From assembly GCF_020531965.1 (NCBI RefSeq), contig NZ_JAJAWH010000001.1, positions 124,001 to 188,000 of the forward strand: a DNA stretch of 64,000 nt, read 5' to 3'. A program made the position numbers and the translations under genes. Of this stretch, positions 28,399 through 36,917 are shown piece by piece. Numbering within the stretch: position 1 is the stretch's first letter; the number at the start of each line of letters is the position of its first letter. The notes under the pieces are model-generated. The model had not been told where the DNA came from, made no database searches, and saw nothing but the letters and a program-made list of their open reading frames with translations. Source of the stretch: Pseudorhizobium xiangyangii (lineage in GTDB: Bacteria > Pseudomonadota > Alphaproteobacteria > Rhizobiales > Rhizobiaceae).

Positions 28399-28439
28399 CC
28401 TTCCTCGTGCGTCGTGCAACCGGTTTGAGAATAGCTATC

Positions 28440-29168
28440 ATGGACTTGCTTGCCAGAGACCTTCACCAGCCCGAACTTCCGGTGGTGTGCCGTTCGTGCG
28501 AGGCACGCAACGGGGGCATCTGTTCGGCACTGAAGCCTGCCCAGCTGGCGGAACTCAGCAAGCATTCGTCGCGCCGCAAGATCGAAGCTGGCAACGAGTT
28601 CATCGGCCAGGGCGAAAGCGTCTCGTCCTACAGCAACATCCTCAACGGGGTCGTGAAGCTCTCCAAGGTCATGGCGGATGGGCGTCAGCAGATCGTCGGC
28701 CTCCAGTTTGCCCCCGACTTCATGGGCCGGCCCTTCCAGGGCGAGAGCCGCATGGCCGCGGAAGCGGCGACGGATACGGAAATCTGCATTTTCCCGCGCC
28801 GCGCCATTGAGCGCCTGATCGCCGATATTCCGGAGCTGGAGCACCAGCTGCATAACCAGGCACTCAAGGAGCTCGACGAAGCTCGCGACTGGATGCTGAC
28901 GCTCGGCCGCAAGACGGCGCAGGAGAAGGTGGCGAGCTTCCTGTCGCTGATCGCAAGCCATAGCGACCCCGAGCAGCAGGACATCAGCAGCGTCTTCGAG
29001 CTACCGCTGTCCCGCGCCGAAATTGCAGACTTTCTCGGGCTGACCATCGAGACCGTCAGCCGCCAGATGACCAAGCTGCGCAAGGAAGGCATCATCCAGA
29101 TCGAGAACAACCGCCACGTCACGGTGCCCGATCTTGACCGCCTTGCCTTTGCAGCAGGCAACGATTGA
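28440..29168 (+). CDS. fnrN: Oxygen-sensing Crp/Fnr-family regulator FnrN
   Basis: A 242-residue regulator with the iron-sulfur ligands of FnrN: Cys17, Cys20 and Cys28 (CRSC then GGIC) plus Cys116 in the cyclic-nucleotide-fold (EICIFPRR). The helix-turn-helix LSRAEIADFLGLTIETVSRQMTKL has the E-SR residues that read TTGAT half sites. Under low oxygen its 4Fe-4S form should activate fixNOQP and fixGHIS, both in this window. No fixK or fixLJ genes are seen nearby. Confidence 0.94.
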   Translation: MDLLARDLHQPELPVVCRSCEARNGGICSALKPAQLAELSKHSSRRKIEAGNEFIGQGESVSSYSNILNGVVKLSKVMADGRQQIVGLQFAPDFMGRPFQGESRMAAEAATDTEICIFPRRAIERLIADIPELEHQLHNQALKELDEARDWMLTLGRKTAQEKVASFLSLIASHSDPEQQDISSVFELPLSRAEIADFLGLTIETVSRQMTKLRKEGIIQIENNRHVTVPDLDRLAFAAGND

Positions 29169-29181
29169 GGACTCGAAGATA

Positions 29182-29198
29182 GGCGGCCTCAGGCCGCC
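29182..29198. terminator. Hairpin between convergent fnrN and nucleoside hydrolase genes
   Basis: GGCGGCCTCAGGCCGCC forms a 7-bp stem with a 3-nt loop that includes the nucleoside hydrolase stop codon. There is no T-run, so it is only a possible terminator. Confidence 0.4.
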
Positions 29199-30148
29199 CT
29201 GCCCTCGACGACCGCCCCCCGGATGATCTCAAGCACACGATCGGCGTCCACGTCCGTGCAGATCAACTGGCTCGGGTGACCATCCCAATGCCCCGGCGGG
29301 AACACGCGGCCGTCCGGCTTCTGAATGGTCTGGCCGTCAGCGATCCCACCGCAGACGACGCGAATCGGACCACTGCGCGTCTTGAACAGCTCGCGAGCGA
29401 CGACATACACGCAGGCACAGCTGTCGTGAATCACCATGCCGTCGCCGACGCGGTGCTTGTAGAATTCGATGTAGAACTGCGAGATATCCGACAGCAGCCT
29501 GACCGACGCATCGCCGACCGCAGCCATTTCGGCGAGGTATCCGCTGGTCATCACGGTCTTCAACGTCACGTCGAGACCGACGACCGTTACGCGCCACGGG
29601 GCGGTAAAGACCACGTCCGCGGCCTCCGGGTCGCCATGGATGTTGGCCTCTGCGGCCGGGCTCACATTGCCGTTCAGATGGAAGGCGCCGCCCATCACCA
29701 CGACTTCCTTCACGAGTGCCGCGAAGTCGGGATCGGCCTTCAGCGCAAGCGCCAGGTTGGTCATGCGACCGACCGCGACGAGCGTCACCTCGCCCGGCTG
29801 CGCGCGAACGGTATCGATGATGAACTGCCAGGCAGGCCGACCATCCGCCGTCACGGAAATGGCCTCCGGAATATCGATATCGCCGAGCCCGTTTTCACCG
29901 TGGATGAAGGTCGGCCAATGGCCTTCCGGCCGCGACGGATCGAAGGTCACGCCGGCACCTTCCGCAACCGGTGCCGAAATGCCCCACTCCTGCTTCAGAA
30001 ACAGGGCGTTGCGCGTGGTCAGATCGATCGGCGCATTGCCGAAGACCGTGGTGATCCCGATGAGATCGATCTGCGGATGCCGGTGAAGGAAGAGCAGCGC
30101 CATGGCATCGTCGATGCCGGGATCTGTGTCGAAAATGACCTTGTGCAT
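29189..30148 (-). CDS. Nucleoside hydrolase (inosine-uridine type)
   Basis: About 319 residues. The calcium and active-site motif DTDPGIDDAMA lies at the N-terminus and the Asp/His site appears as HDSCAC in the C-terminal third. The enzyme hydrolyses N-glycosidic bonds of ribonucleosides for purine or pyrimidine salvage. The ATG at 30148 is used; a GTG two codons upstream is equally possible. It is a single gene convergent with fnrN. Confidence 0.92.
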   Translation of the reverse strand: MHKVIFDTDPGIDDAMALLFLHRHPQIDLIGITTVFGNAPIDLTTRNALFLKQEWGISAPVAEGAGVTFDPSRPEGHWPTFIHGENGLGDIDIPEAISVTADGRPAWQFIIDTVRAQPGEVTLVAVGRMTNLALALKADPDFAALVKEVVVMGGAFHLNGNVSPAAEANIHGDPEAADVVFTAPWRVTVVGLDVTLKTVMTSGYLAEMAAVGDASVRLLSDISQFYIEFYKHRVGDGMVIHDSCACVYVVARELFKTRSGPIRVVCGGIADGQTIQKPDGRVFPPGHWDGHPSQLICTDVDADRVLEIIRGAVVEGRAA

Positions 30149-30307
30149 GTTCACGCTCTGGAAGTTTGAAGGGACCGAGTAAGATCGGGGACCATATCGC
30201 GGTTTTCACATCGCACAATCGCGAAAGAACCAGCCTGCCCGGTTGCAAGCGGTTGCCGTCGGTGGCAGGAGTGCGCCGCAATATCCTCCCATCGCCGGTC
30301 TTTCCCC

Positions 30308-31093
30308 TTGCACGATATAGCCTTTCACCTTCTGGTGCTGTTGTTCGCCGCCGCGTTCCTCGCAGGTTTCGTTGATTCGATTGCAGGAGGTGGCGGACTG
30401 ATCACCATTCCGGCCATGCTGATCGTCGGCATACCGCCGCTCGAATCGCTGGCGACCAACAAGCTGCAGGGGCAGTTCGGCGTTGCGTCCGCCACGATAG
30501 CGTATGCGCGCAACGGTCATGTCGACCTGAAGAAGCAGTTTCCCATGGCGGCCACCGCCGTCTTGGGCGGCATTCTCGGAGCCCTCCTCGCCTCGGTCGT
30601 GCCCGCTCATTATCTGGCTGCCGCCATTCCCTTCCTGTTGGTGGCCATTGCACTGTTCTTCGCGCTCAAGCCGAACCTCAGTGATATCGACAGTCACCAG
30701 CGGGTGACACCCTTCGTCTTCGGCCTCACCATCGTGCCGCTTATCGGACTTTACGATGGCGTCTTCGGCCCCGGCGCAGGCTCCTTCTACATGCTCGCCT
30801 TCGTGCTGTTGGGCGGCTTTGGCCTGTTGAAGGCAACGGCCCACACGAAGCTGCTCAATCTCGGCTCAAACTTCGGATCGTTCCTCGTCTTCGCCGTCAC
30901 GGGATCGATTCTCTGGAAGGTCGGGCTGATCATGGGCGCGGGCCAGTTTCTCGGCGCGCAGGTCGGCTCCCGCATGGCGATGCGCAACGGCGCCAACATT
31001 ATCAAGCCGCTGCTGGTGTTTTCCTGCCTGGCGCTCGCCCTGAAGCTGCTTTCCGATCCGACCCATCCGGTGCGGATCTGGCTGGGTATCTAG
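30308..31093 (+). CDS. TSUP family membrane transporter (TauE/SafE)
   Basis: A 261-residue protein with about eight membrane segments and the duplicated TSUP pattern: AGFVDSIAGGGGLITIPAM near the N-terminus and GLYDGVFGPGAGSFYMLAF in the middle. These carriers move sulfite, sulfonates or related anions; the substrate here is unknown. The start is a TTG. The stop codon overlaps the stop of the EamA gene in a shared CTAG. Confidence 0.88.
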   Translation: MHDIAFHLLVLLFAAAFLAGFVDSIAGGGGLITIPAMLIVGIPPLESLATNKLQGQFGVASATIAYARNGHVDLKKQFPMAATAVLGGILGALLASVVPAHYLAAAIPFLLVAIALFFALKPNLSDIDSHQRVTPFVFGLTIVPLIGLYDGVFGPGAGSFYMLAFVLLGGFGLLKATAHTKLLNLGSNFGSFLVFAVTGSILWKVGLIMGAGQFLGAQVGSRMAMRNGANIIKPLLVFSCLALALKLLSDPTHPVRIWLGI

Positions 31094-31515
31094 AAAATCG
31101 CCAGCACCAGGGCCCCGACGGTGATCAGCGAAATCCCGATCCAGTGGGCGAAGTTGAGCTTCTCGCCCAGAAACATCACGGCGAAGATCGCAACGAGCAC
31201 GATCGAGAGCTTGTCGACGGGGGCGACGCGCGCGGCATCACCCAGGCTAAGCTCCCGGTAGTAGGCAAGCCAGGAGGCGCCGGTCGCCAGACCCGAGAGA
31301 ACCAGGAAGAGCCAGGTTTTCGAGGAAATCGTCGACGGCGCCTGCCATTGCCCGGTGGCGGCAACAATGCCGACCGTCACGACCAGTATGACGACGGTAC
31401 GGATGAGCGTCGCCATGTCTGCCGGCACTCCAGCGACGCCGATCTTGCCGAAGATCGCGGTCAGGGCCGCAAATGCAGCCGACAGGAATGCCCAGAAAAC
31501 CCAGCTCGCCGACAA
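31090..31515 (-). CDS. EamA-domain small membrane protein (DMT superfamily)
   Basis: A 141-residue protein with about five hydrophobic segments and one EamA repeat (TAIFGKIGVAGVPADMATLIRT, then APVDKLSIVLVAIFAVMFLGEKL). Single-repeat forms act as dimers in drug/metabolite export. It starts with TTG at 31515, with AAGGG six nt upstream, and begins only 3 nt after the cobinamide kinase stop, so the two are co-transcribed. Confidence 0.87.
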   Translation of the reverse strand: MSASWVFWAFLSAAFAALTAIFGKIGVAGVPADMATLIRTVVILVVTVGIVAATGQWQAPSTISSKTWLFLVLSGLATGASWLAYYRELSLGDAARVAPVDKLSIVLVAIFAVMFLGEKLNFAHWIGISLITVGALVLAIF

Positions 31516-31518
31516 TCG

Positions 31519-32040
31519 CTACCCTTTCATTTTCAAGGGAAGGCCGGCGGCGACGAAATAGACCTCGTCCGCGACGGCGGCGATCCTCTGATGCAGCCTG
31601 CCGGCGTGATCCCTGAACTCCCTCGCCATCCGGTTGTCCGGGACGATGCCGAGACCGACCTCGTTTGAAACGAGGATCAGGCTGCCTTGATGATCGGCCA
31701 GGCTATCGACCAGAGCGAGGCCGGCGCTATCGACATCGGCGTCGGCCATCATCAGGTTGGTGACCCACAACGTCAGGCAATCCACAAGGATGACGCAACC
31801 CGAATCGCGGATCTGCTGCAGATGCGGCGTGAGATGAAGTGGAACTTCGTGTGTCGTCCAGCCGTCGCCCCGGTCCACCTGGTGGCGGGCTATACGCTGC
31901 CGCATCTCGTCGTCATAGGCCTGTCCCGTCGCCACGTAATGGCGCTGCAGGCCTGTCTCCACCGCCAGCCGCTCGGCGAAGCCGGATTTTCCGGAGCGGG
32001 CACCGCCCAGAACAAGCGTCACGCGACCATGTGCAGTCAT
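31519..32040 (-). CDS. cobP: Adenosylcobinamide kinase / adenosylcobinamide-phosphate guanylyltransferase
   Basis: A 173-residue CobU/CobP enzyme. The P-loop GGARSGKS (about residues 12-19) and the [13 protein letters not shown] and [12 protein letters not shown] motifs are clear. It phosphorylates adenosylcobinamide and then adds GMP, for nucleotide-loop assembly of cobalamin. ATG 32040 is used; the longer open frame lacks support. Its presence fits the corrinoid-dependent genes that follow, although it is on the other strand. Confidence 0.94.
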   Translation of the reverse strand: MTAHGRVTLVLGGARSGKSGFAERLAVETGLQRHYVATGQAYDDEMRQRIARHQVDRGDGWTTHEVPLHLTPHLQQIRDSGCVILVDCLTLWVTNLMMADADVDSAGLALVDSLADHQGSLILVSNEVGLGIVPDNRMAREFRDHAGRLHQRIAAVADEVYFVAAGLPLKMKG

Positions 32041-32518
32041 CGGACACCTGTGGGTGCGCCAAGCGAACGGATTGGGAAAGGAGAGATTGCGGCAGGGCAG
32101 AAACTGAAAGATCGGACGATTCGTAGATTCATGAGGCGTCCGCCTTGGTTCATCAGTTAAGCACCGCCGCACAACAAAGGTGATAGCTGAGCGCATCCGT
32201 GTCAAGCGACAGACGGTTTCGCGATACCGAACCGGAAGGAAAACAAGCGGCGGGTACGCACTACCTCACCCGAACGCTTGAGCGGAACAACCGTCCGCGA
32301 AGACATATTTAGCGACACATCGTTACCGGAAGGTTAGTGCGAGAAAGATTTCTCGAATTTGCTGCTGGATAATGTTTTTCGCGTTGCAGCAGGGTCTGCC
32401 TCAGAACGGTTGATTTCCCCGTCCAGAACCCTAGTCTCAGGTATGGATGCCGCTGACATTGGCAGACAACTCCTGCAGAATCGCTGCTGAACGCCGGCCG
32501 GGTCCGCCGGATCTTGGG
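32041..32518. promoter_or_regulatory. Intergenic region upstream of cobP and of the betaine binding protein
   Basis: 478 nt between divergent genes. A TTGACA hexamer reading towards cobP lies near 32200. A cobalamin riboswitch was looked for in the cobP leader, but the Cbl box and GCCACT element were not found. Nothing else was recognised. Confidence 0.4.
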
Positions 32519-33523
32519 ATGTTGATGATGCGAAATCCTATTGCCGCGGTCGCCCTTCTGATCGGCTTCGGCCTTCATACCGAAGCCGCCGAGGCTGCGT
32601 GCGGCGATGTGACGATCGCGGAAATGAACTGGGGTTCTGCCGCAGTCGCAGCACATATCGACAAAATCGTCCTCGAACGCGGCTTCGGCTGCAAGGTGAC
32701 CCTGGTGCCCGGCGACACCGTTCCCACCTTCACCTCGATGATCACCAGGGGCCAGCCTGACATGGCACCCGAATTCTGGATCAATGCCGTCCGCGGGCCG
32801 CTCGCGAAGGCTACCGCCGAGAACAGGTTGGTTCTCGGCGCCGAAATACTGGAAGACGGAGCCGTCGAGGGCTGGTGGGTGCCGAAGTTCATCGTGGATG
32901 CCCATCCCGAAATCCGTACGGTCGATGACGCACTTGCGCGCCCGAACCTGTTCCCGTCACCGAAGGATCCGCAGAAAGGCGCGCTCCACAGCTGTCCCAG
33001 CGACTGGAGTTGCCAGGCGACCACGGCCAATCTCTTCAAGGCGTTCGGCGTGGCGGACAAGAACTTCGAGCTCGTCGAGCCGCAGACGGCCGAAGAATTG
33101 GACCAGTCCATCGCCGAGGCTTTCGAAGCCCAGACGGGGTGGCTGGGCTACTATTGGGCACCGACGGCAATCCTTGGCAAGTACCCGATGGTGAAGCTGT
33201 CGTTCGGCGTCCCCCACAACAAGGTCGAATGGGACAGTTGCACGGCCGTTCCGAACTGCGCGAGCCCGCAGCGGAACGCCTACCCCACCTCGCAGGCTTT
33301 CACGCTCGTTACGCATGAATTCACCGAAAAGGCGGATGCGGCGATCGGCTATGTTCGCGCGAGGCGCTGGACCAACGCCACCATCAACAGCGTTCTGGCA
33401 TGGCAGCTGGAAAACAAGGCGAGCAACGCGGAAACCGCCGAATACTTCCTGAAGCACCATGAGGACGTATGGTCGAAATGGGTGGTTCCGGTCATCGCCG
33501 AGAAAATCACCGGTCGGCCCTGA
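32519..33523 (+). CDS. Glycine betaine/proline-type ABC substrate-binding protein
   Basis: A 334-residue periplasmic protein of the OpuAC/ProX family with a signal peptide cleaved near EAAEA-AC. Family segments include DVTIAEMNWGSAAVAAHI, QPDMAPEFWINA and GWLGYYWAPTAILGKYPMVKL, with the aromatic residues that cage quaternary amines. ATG 32519 is chosen among three close Met codons. Cysteine pairs in SCPSDWSC and SCTAVPNC could form disulfides. It is followed by an ATPase gene but no permease gene. Confidence 0.88.
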   Translation: MLMMRNPIAAVALLIGFGLHTEAAEAACGDVTIAEMNWGSAAVAAHIDKIVLERGFGCKVTLVPGDTVPTFTSMITRGQPDMAPEFWINAVRGPLAKATAENRLVLGAEILEDGAVEGWWVPKFIVDAHPEIRTVDDALARPNLFPSPKDPQKGALHSCPSDWSCQATTANLFKAFGVADKNFELVEPQTAEELDQSIAEAFEAQTGWLGYYWAPTAILGKYPMVKLSFGVPHNKVEWDSCTAVPNCASPQRNAYPTSQAFTLVTHEFTEKADAAIGYVRARRWTNATINSVLAWQLENKASNAETAEYFLKHHEDVWSKWVVPVIAEKITGRP

Positions 33524-33666
33524 CGCCGCTCCGCGTTCGCGATGCGTCGCAAATCACGCATCCCTTGCAGCCGCGATATTATAGTTCAAGATGGAGCGTC
33601 TAACGTGGACGGCGGTTGCTTGCCGCTGAAACAGCACGCCGGGGGCACCAATGACACGGACAGCGC

Positions 33667-34719
33667 ATGGCTAGCCACGGGATCGAGATCAAAGGCCTCT
33701 ATAAAATCTTCGGCTCCCGTCCCGCCGGGTACATCGACCAGGTCCGCAGTGGCTTGTCAAAAGCGGAACTGAACGAAAAGCACGGACACGTCCTCGGCCT
33801 GAAAGACATCAACATTTCTATGCCGGCCGGCAGCGTTACGGTCGTGATGGGGCTTTCCGGCTCCGGAAAATCCACGCTCATACGCCACATCAACCGGCTG
33901 ATCGAACCCACTGTAGGAGAAGTCATCTACGACGGCACCGACATCTGCAAAATGAACCAGCGTGACCTGCGCGAGTTTCGCCGCCAGAAGACCGCCATGG
34001 TCTTCCAGAAATTCGCTCTTTTGCCGCACCGGACGGTGATCGAGAATACCGTCTACGGGCTGGATGTTCAGGGCATGCCGCGCGACGAGAGCACGAAGAA
34101 GGCGCTGTACTGGATCGAGCGCGTCGGGCTGGCCGGCTTCGAGAACCATTACCCCAACCAGCTTTCGGGCGGCATGCAGCAGCGCGTCGGCCTCGCCCGC
34201 GCGCTGGCGAACGACGCCGATATCCTGCTGATGGACGAGGCCTATTCCGCACTCGACCCGCTGATCCGCGTCGATATGCAGACGGTTCTCCTCGACCTGC
34301 AGAGCGAATTGAAGAAGACGGTCGTCTTCATTACCCACGATCTCGACGAAGCGCTGCGGCTCGGCGACAAGATCGCCATCCTGCGGGACGGCCAGATGAT
34401 CCAGCAGGGAACGGGCCAGGAAATCGTTCTTTCGCCGGCCGACGACTACATCGCCGCCTTCGTCAAGGAGGTGAACCGGGGCAGGGTTATCAAGGCGCGG
34501 ACGGTCATGAAGCCGGTCGCGGACCTGCCGGACGGCATCAGGATTGCCGCCGACGAAACGCTGGAGAGTGCCGCGCAACGGCTGACGCAGGCCGGGCGGG
34601 CGAACGCGGTCGTCATCGATGACGACGGTTCCGAGATCGGCATGCTCGACCTCGACACGATCGTCACGGCAATGGTCACGCCAGCAGGCACGGTCTCGGC
34701 CGTCGGGACGATACAGTAG
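33667..34719 (+). CDS. Quaternary-amine ABC transporter ATP-binding protein (ProV/OpuAA-like)
   Basis: A 350-residue ATPase. Walker A GLSGSGKST is at about residues 62-70, the signature LSGGMQQRVGLARAL and Walker B ILLMDEAYSALDP follow, and the C-terminus (about 270-340) contains a CBS-like pair as in ProV. The N-terminal IKGLYKIFG and the long insert before Walker A are typical of the betaine/proline family. Its membrane partner is absent from the locus. Confidence 0.92.
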   Translation: MASHGIEIKGLYKIFGSRPAGYIDQVRSGLSKAELNEKHGHVLGLKDINISMPAGSVTVVMGLSGSGKSTLIRHINRLIEPTVGEVIYDGTDICKMNQRDLREFRRQKTAMVFQKFALLPHRTVIENTVYGLDVQGMPRDESTKKALYWIERVGLAGFENHYPNQLSGGMQQRVGLARALANDADILLMDEAYSALDPLIRVDMQTVLLDLQSELKKTVVFITHDLDEALRLGDKIAILRDGQMIQQGTGQEIVLSPADDYIAAFVKEVNRGRVIKARTVMKPVADLPDGIRIAADETLESAAQRLTQAGRANAVVIDDDGSEIGMLDLDTIVTAMVTPAGTVSAVGTIQ

Positions 34720-34777
34720 CCACAATTGAATTTCGCACGCCAAGCGCCTATAGCCCGGCAATCGCAGGAGTATTCCG

Positions 34778-35791
34778 ATGACCGTCCGCAATCCGCTCTC
34801 TGATCTCATCGCCGAGAAGGGCGTTCTGCTCGCCGATGGCGCCACGGGAACCACACTCTTTGCCATCGGCCTCGAGGCCGGCGAGGCACCGGAACTGTGG
34901 AACGAGACCCACCCGGAACGGATCGACAAACTGCATCAGGACTTCGTCACTGCCGGCGCGGACATCATCCTGACCAACACCTTCGGCGGCACGCGTCACC
35001 GGCTGAAACTTCATCACGCACAGGACCGCGTCTTCGAGCTCAACAAGCGCGCGGCGGAAATCGCCCGCGCCGTCGCCGACCGTGCGCAGCGAAAGGTGAT
35101 CGTTGCGGGATCGGTCGGTCCGACCGGAGAACTTCTGATACCGCTCGGCGCCCTCACCTATGAGGACGCAGTCGCGGCCTTCGTCGAGCAGATCGAGGGG
35201 CTGAAGGCGGGCGGGATCGATGTCGCCTGGATCGAGACCATGTCCTCGCCCGAGGAAATTCGCGCTGCTGCGGAGGCTGCCACCAAGGTCGGCCTGCCCT
35301 ACACCTATACCGGTTCGTTCGACACCGCGGGCAAGACGATGATGGGGCTGGACCCTAAAGACATCCACCGCGTCGCCGGCGATGTCGGCGCAGGCCCCGT
35401 CGCGGTTGGCGCCAATTGCGGCGTCGGCGCATCGGACATTCTTTCCAGTCTGCTCGACATGACGGCGGCAGACGCTGGTGCGATCACCATCGTGAAGGGC
35501 AATTGCGGCATCCCCGAATATCGCGGCGCCGAAATCCATTATTCCGGCACGCCGCCGCTGATGGCTGAATATGCCCGCCTCGCCCGGGCCGCCGGCGCCA
35601 GGATCATCGGCGGCTGCTGCGGCACGTCCTGCGAGCATCTTGCCGCCATGCGATCGGCGCTGGACGAGTATACGCCGCGCCCGCGCCCGACCATCGAGGA
35701 AATCGTCGAGCGGATCGGTCCACTACGAAACAAGACCGCCAGTGAATCAGGCGGAGAAGGCGGCCGCGAACGCCGTCGCCGCAGGAGCTGA
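34778..35791 (+). CDS. bmt: Betaine-homocysteine methyltransferase (zinc type)
   Basis: A 337-residue homocysteine S-methyltransferase. Zinc ligands are Cys214 (GANCGVG) and Cys280/Cys281 (GGCCGTS). Members of the rhizobial Bmt group move a methyl from glycine betaine to homocysteine, giving methionine and dimethylglycine. The last 16 residues are a Gly/Glu/Arg tail ending in RERRRRRS, outside the usual fold. It follows the betaine ATPase gene by 58 nt and is 3 nt before the next gene. Confidence 0.87.
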   Translation: MTVRNPLSDLIAEKGVLLADGATGTTLFAIGLEAGEAPELWNETHPERIDKLHQDFVTAGADIILTNTFGGTRHRLKLHHAQDRVFELNKRAAEIARAVADRAQRKVIVAGSVGPTGELLIPLGALTYEDAVAAFVEQIEGLKAGGIDVAWIETMSSPEEIRAAAEAATKVGLPYTYTGSFDTAGKTMMGLDPKDIHRVAGDVGAGPVAVGANCGVGASDILSSLLDMTAADAGAITIVKGNCGIPEYRGAEIHYSGTPPLMAEYARLARAAGARIIGGCCGTSCEHLAAMRSALDEYTPRPRPTIEEIVERIGPLRNKTASESGGEGGRERRRRRS

Positions 35792-35794
35792 CCC

Positions 35795-36145
35795 ATGACC
35801 AATGTTTCACCAATTGCCAACCGCCATACGGTCGCGGATAGCCTGTCCGCACTGAGCGACGAGAACCGGTCCTGGCTGATGCTGCTGATGGACACCCCGA
35901 CCGCCGACGCGGCGCTGCTCGACGGCCTGCATCTCTATCTCGACCGGCAGTCCGAAGCGCGGCTCCTGAACTCGCTGAAGCTGCAGAAATGCGGTGAGTG
36001 GCTTGGCGACACAGCCCCTGCCCGGCTCCAGGTGCGACTGATGGAGGCCGCCAAGTCGAGCCAGCATGCCGCCCATGCCGCCTTTCGCGCGGGGCTGGCC
36101 CGATCCGGAGGATTGGAAAACGCCTACCCGAAGGCGAAAGTCTAG
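35795..36145 (+). CDS. Uncharacterised protein of the bmt/corrinoid locus
   Basis: A 116-residue, mostly helical soluble protein with no motif I recognise. It begins 3 nt after bmt, so it is translated from the same mRNA. Features seen: LSDENRSWLMLLMDTP and LHLYLDRQSEARLLNSLKL, and a basic C-terminus. The stop codon overlaps that of the iron-sulfur gene on the other strand in a shared CTAG. Confidence 0.7.
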   Translation: MTNVSPIANRHTVADSLSALSDENRSWLMLLMDTPTADAALLDGLHLYLDRQSEARLLNSLKLQKCGEWLGDTAPARLQVRLMEAAKSSQHAAHAAFRAGLARSGGLENAYPKAKV

Positions 36146-36816
36146 AACAGCGCCCGCATGTGAAACCGCAACTGATCCGGCGGGTAGCGGAACTCTGCCC
36201 CGATCGGACAGGCATTGCGTGAGGCGCAACCGCTAACCATGCATGTCGCCTGTCCGGCCTCGCTTTGAAGGTAGGCCCGGCATTTGGCCACGTCGAAGCC
36301 AGCGGATGTAACCGCCGCCACGGGACAGGCCGTCACGCACGCTTCGTCCCAGGAGCCTAGCTCGGTGACTGGCTCCATCTCTGCAGGCGGACAGTCTACC
36401 GCAAACGAAAAACCGAGCGCGCCGCGATAGCCGTGCCAAAGACCATAGCGGGGATGCAGAAGGATGCCGAGCGGCGAGGGCTTCAGGTCTTCCGCCTGCA
36501 ACGCCCATCGCTGGAACGGTTGGTAAGGGGGATCGGACGGGAAATAGGCGGTCGCCGACAGTTTCCGGGCAAGAGGACCGATCATCGCCTTTGACCACGT
36601 ATCCAGCGGATCGGGTCCGGTATAGTTCTCGCGCCAGAGTGCAAAAGCGGGCCAGATCGAACCGCCGACATTGCCCAGGAGAACGACCGAGCGTGCGGCA
36701 TCGCCATCCTCCAGCTCAGGGCCTTCGCCCTCATCGAACCGCACGACACCCCGCATGAAGATGCCAACCGACTCCAGAGCCGTCGCGATCTCCGACAAGG
36801 GCGACACACCGCTCAT
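36142..36816 (-). CDS. 4Fe-4S ferredoxin-like protein next to mttB
   Basis: A 224-residue protein with a helical N-terminal part, the segment HPRYGLWHGYRGALGF (residues 121-136) and a C-terminal cysteine cluster: Cys142, 160, 164 (CVTACP), 179, 192, 197 and 203 (ASRNACPIG). This number could hold one or two 4Fe-4S clusters. The pattern resembles QueG-like proteins. Downstream of mttB on the same strand, it may supply electrons to the corrinoid system; this is inference. Confidence 0.7.
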   Translation of the reverse strand: MSGVSPLSEIATALESVGIFMRGVVRFDEGEGPELEDGDAARSVVLLGNVGGSIWPAFALWRENYTGPDPLDTWSKAMIGPLARKLSATAYFPSDPPYQPFQRWALQAEDLKPSPLGILLHPRYGLWHGYRGALGFSFAVDCPPAEMEPVTELGSWDEACVTACPVAAVTSAGFDVAKCRAYLQSEAGQATCMVSGCASRNACPIGAEFRYPPDQLRFHMRALF

Positions 36817-36917
36817 CGCGGTGCCCCAGGCTTGTAGTGCGGCCTCCAGACCTCCGCCTGAATAAAGTCGGCGACCGTCGCCGCCCCGCCTTGCTCCCTG
36901 GCGGTGTCGGGACCCTT

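Larger units (their letters stand above)
27984..28439. promoter_or_regulatory. Divergent acpXL / fnrN intergenic region
   Basis: 456 nt without a convincing gene. The fnrN side holds two anaeroboxes within 85 nt of its start. The acpXL side (about 27984-28250) shows no recognised regulatory motif. Short open frames here lack ribosome binding sites or family features. Confidence 0.6.

Noticed and set aside
28009-28430. Minus-strand ORFs in the acpXL/fnrN gap
   Set aside because: They have no start support and their composition resembles non-coding frames.
32041-32300. Possible cobalamin riboswitch in the cobP leader
   Set aside because: The Cbl box and GCCACT core elements were not found on the minus strand; the context alone is not enough.
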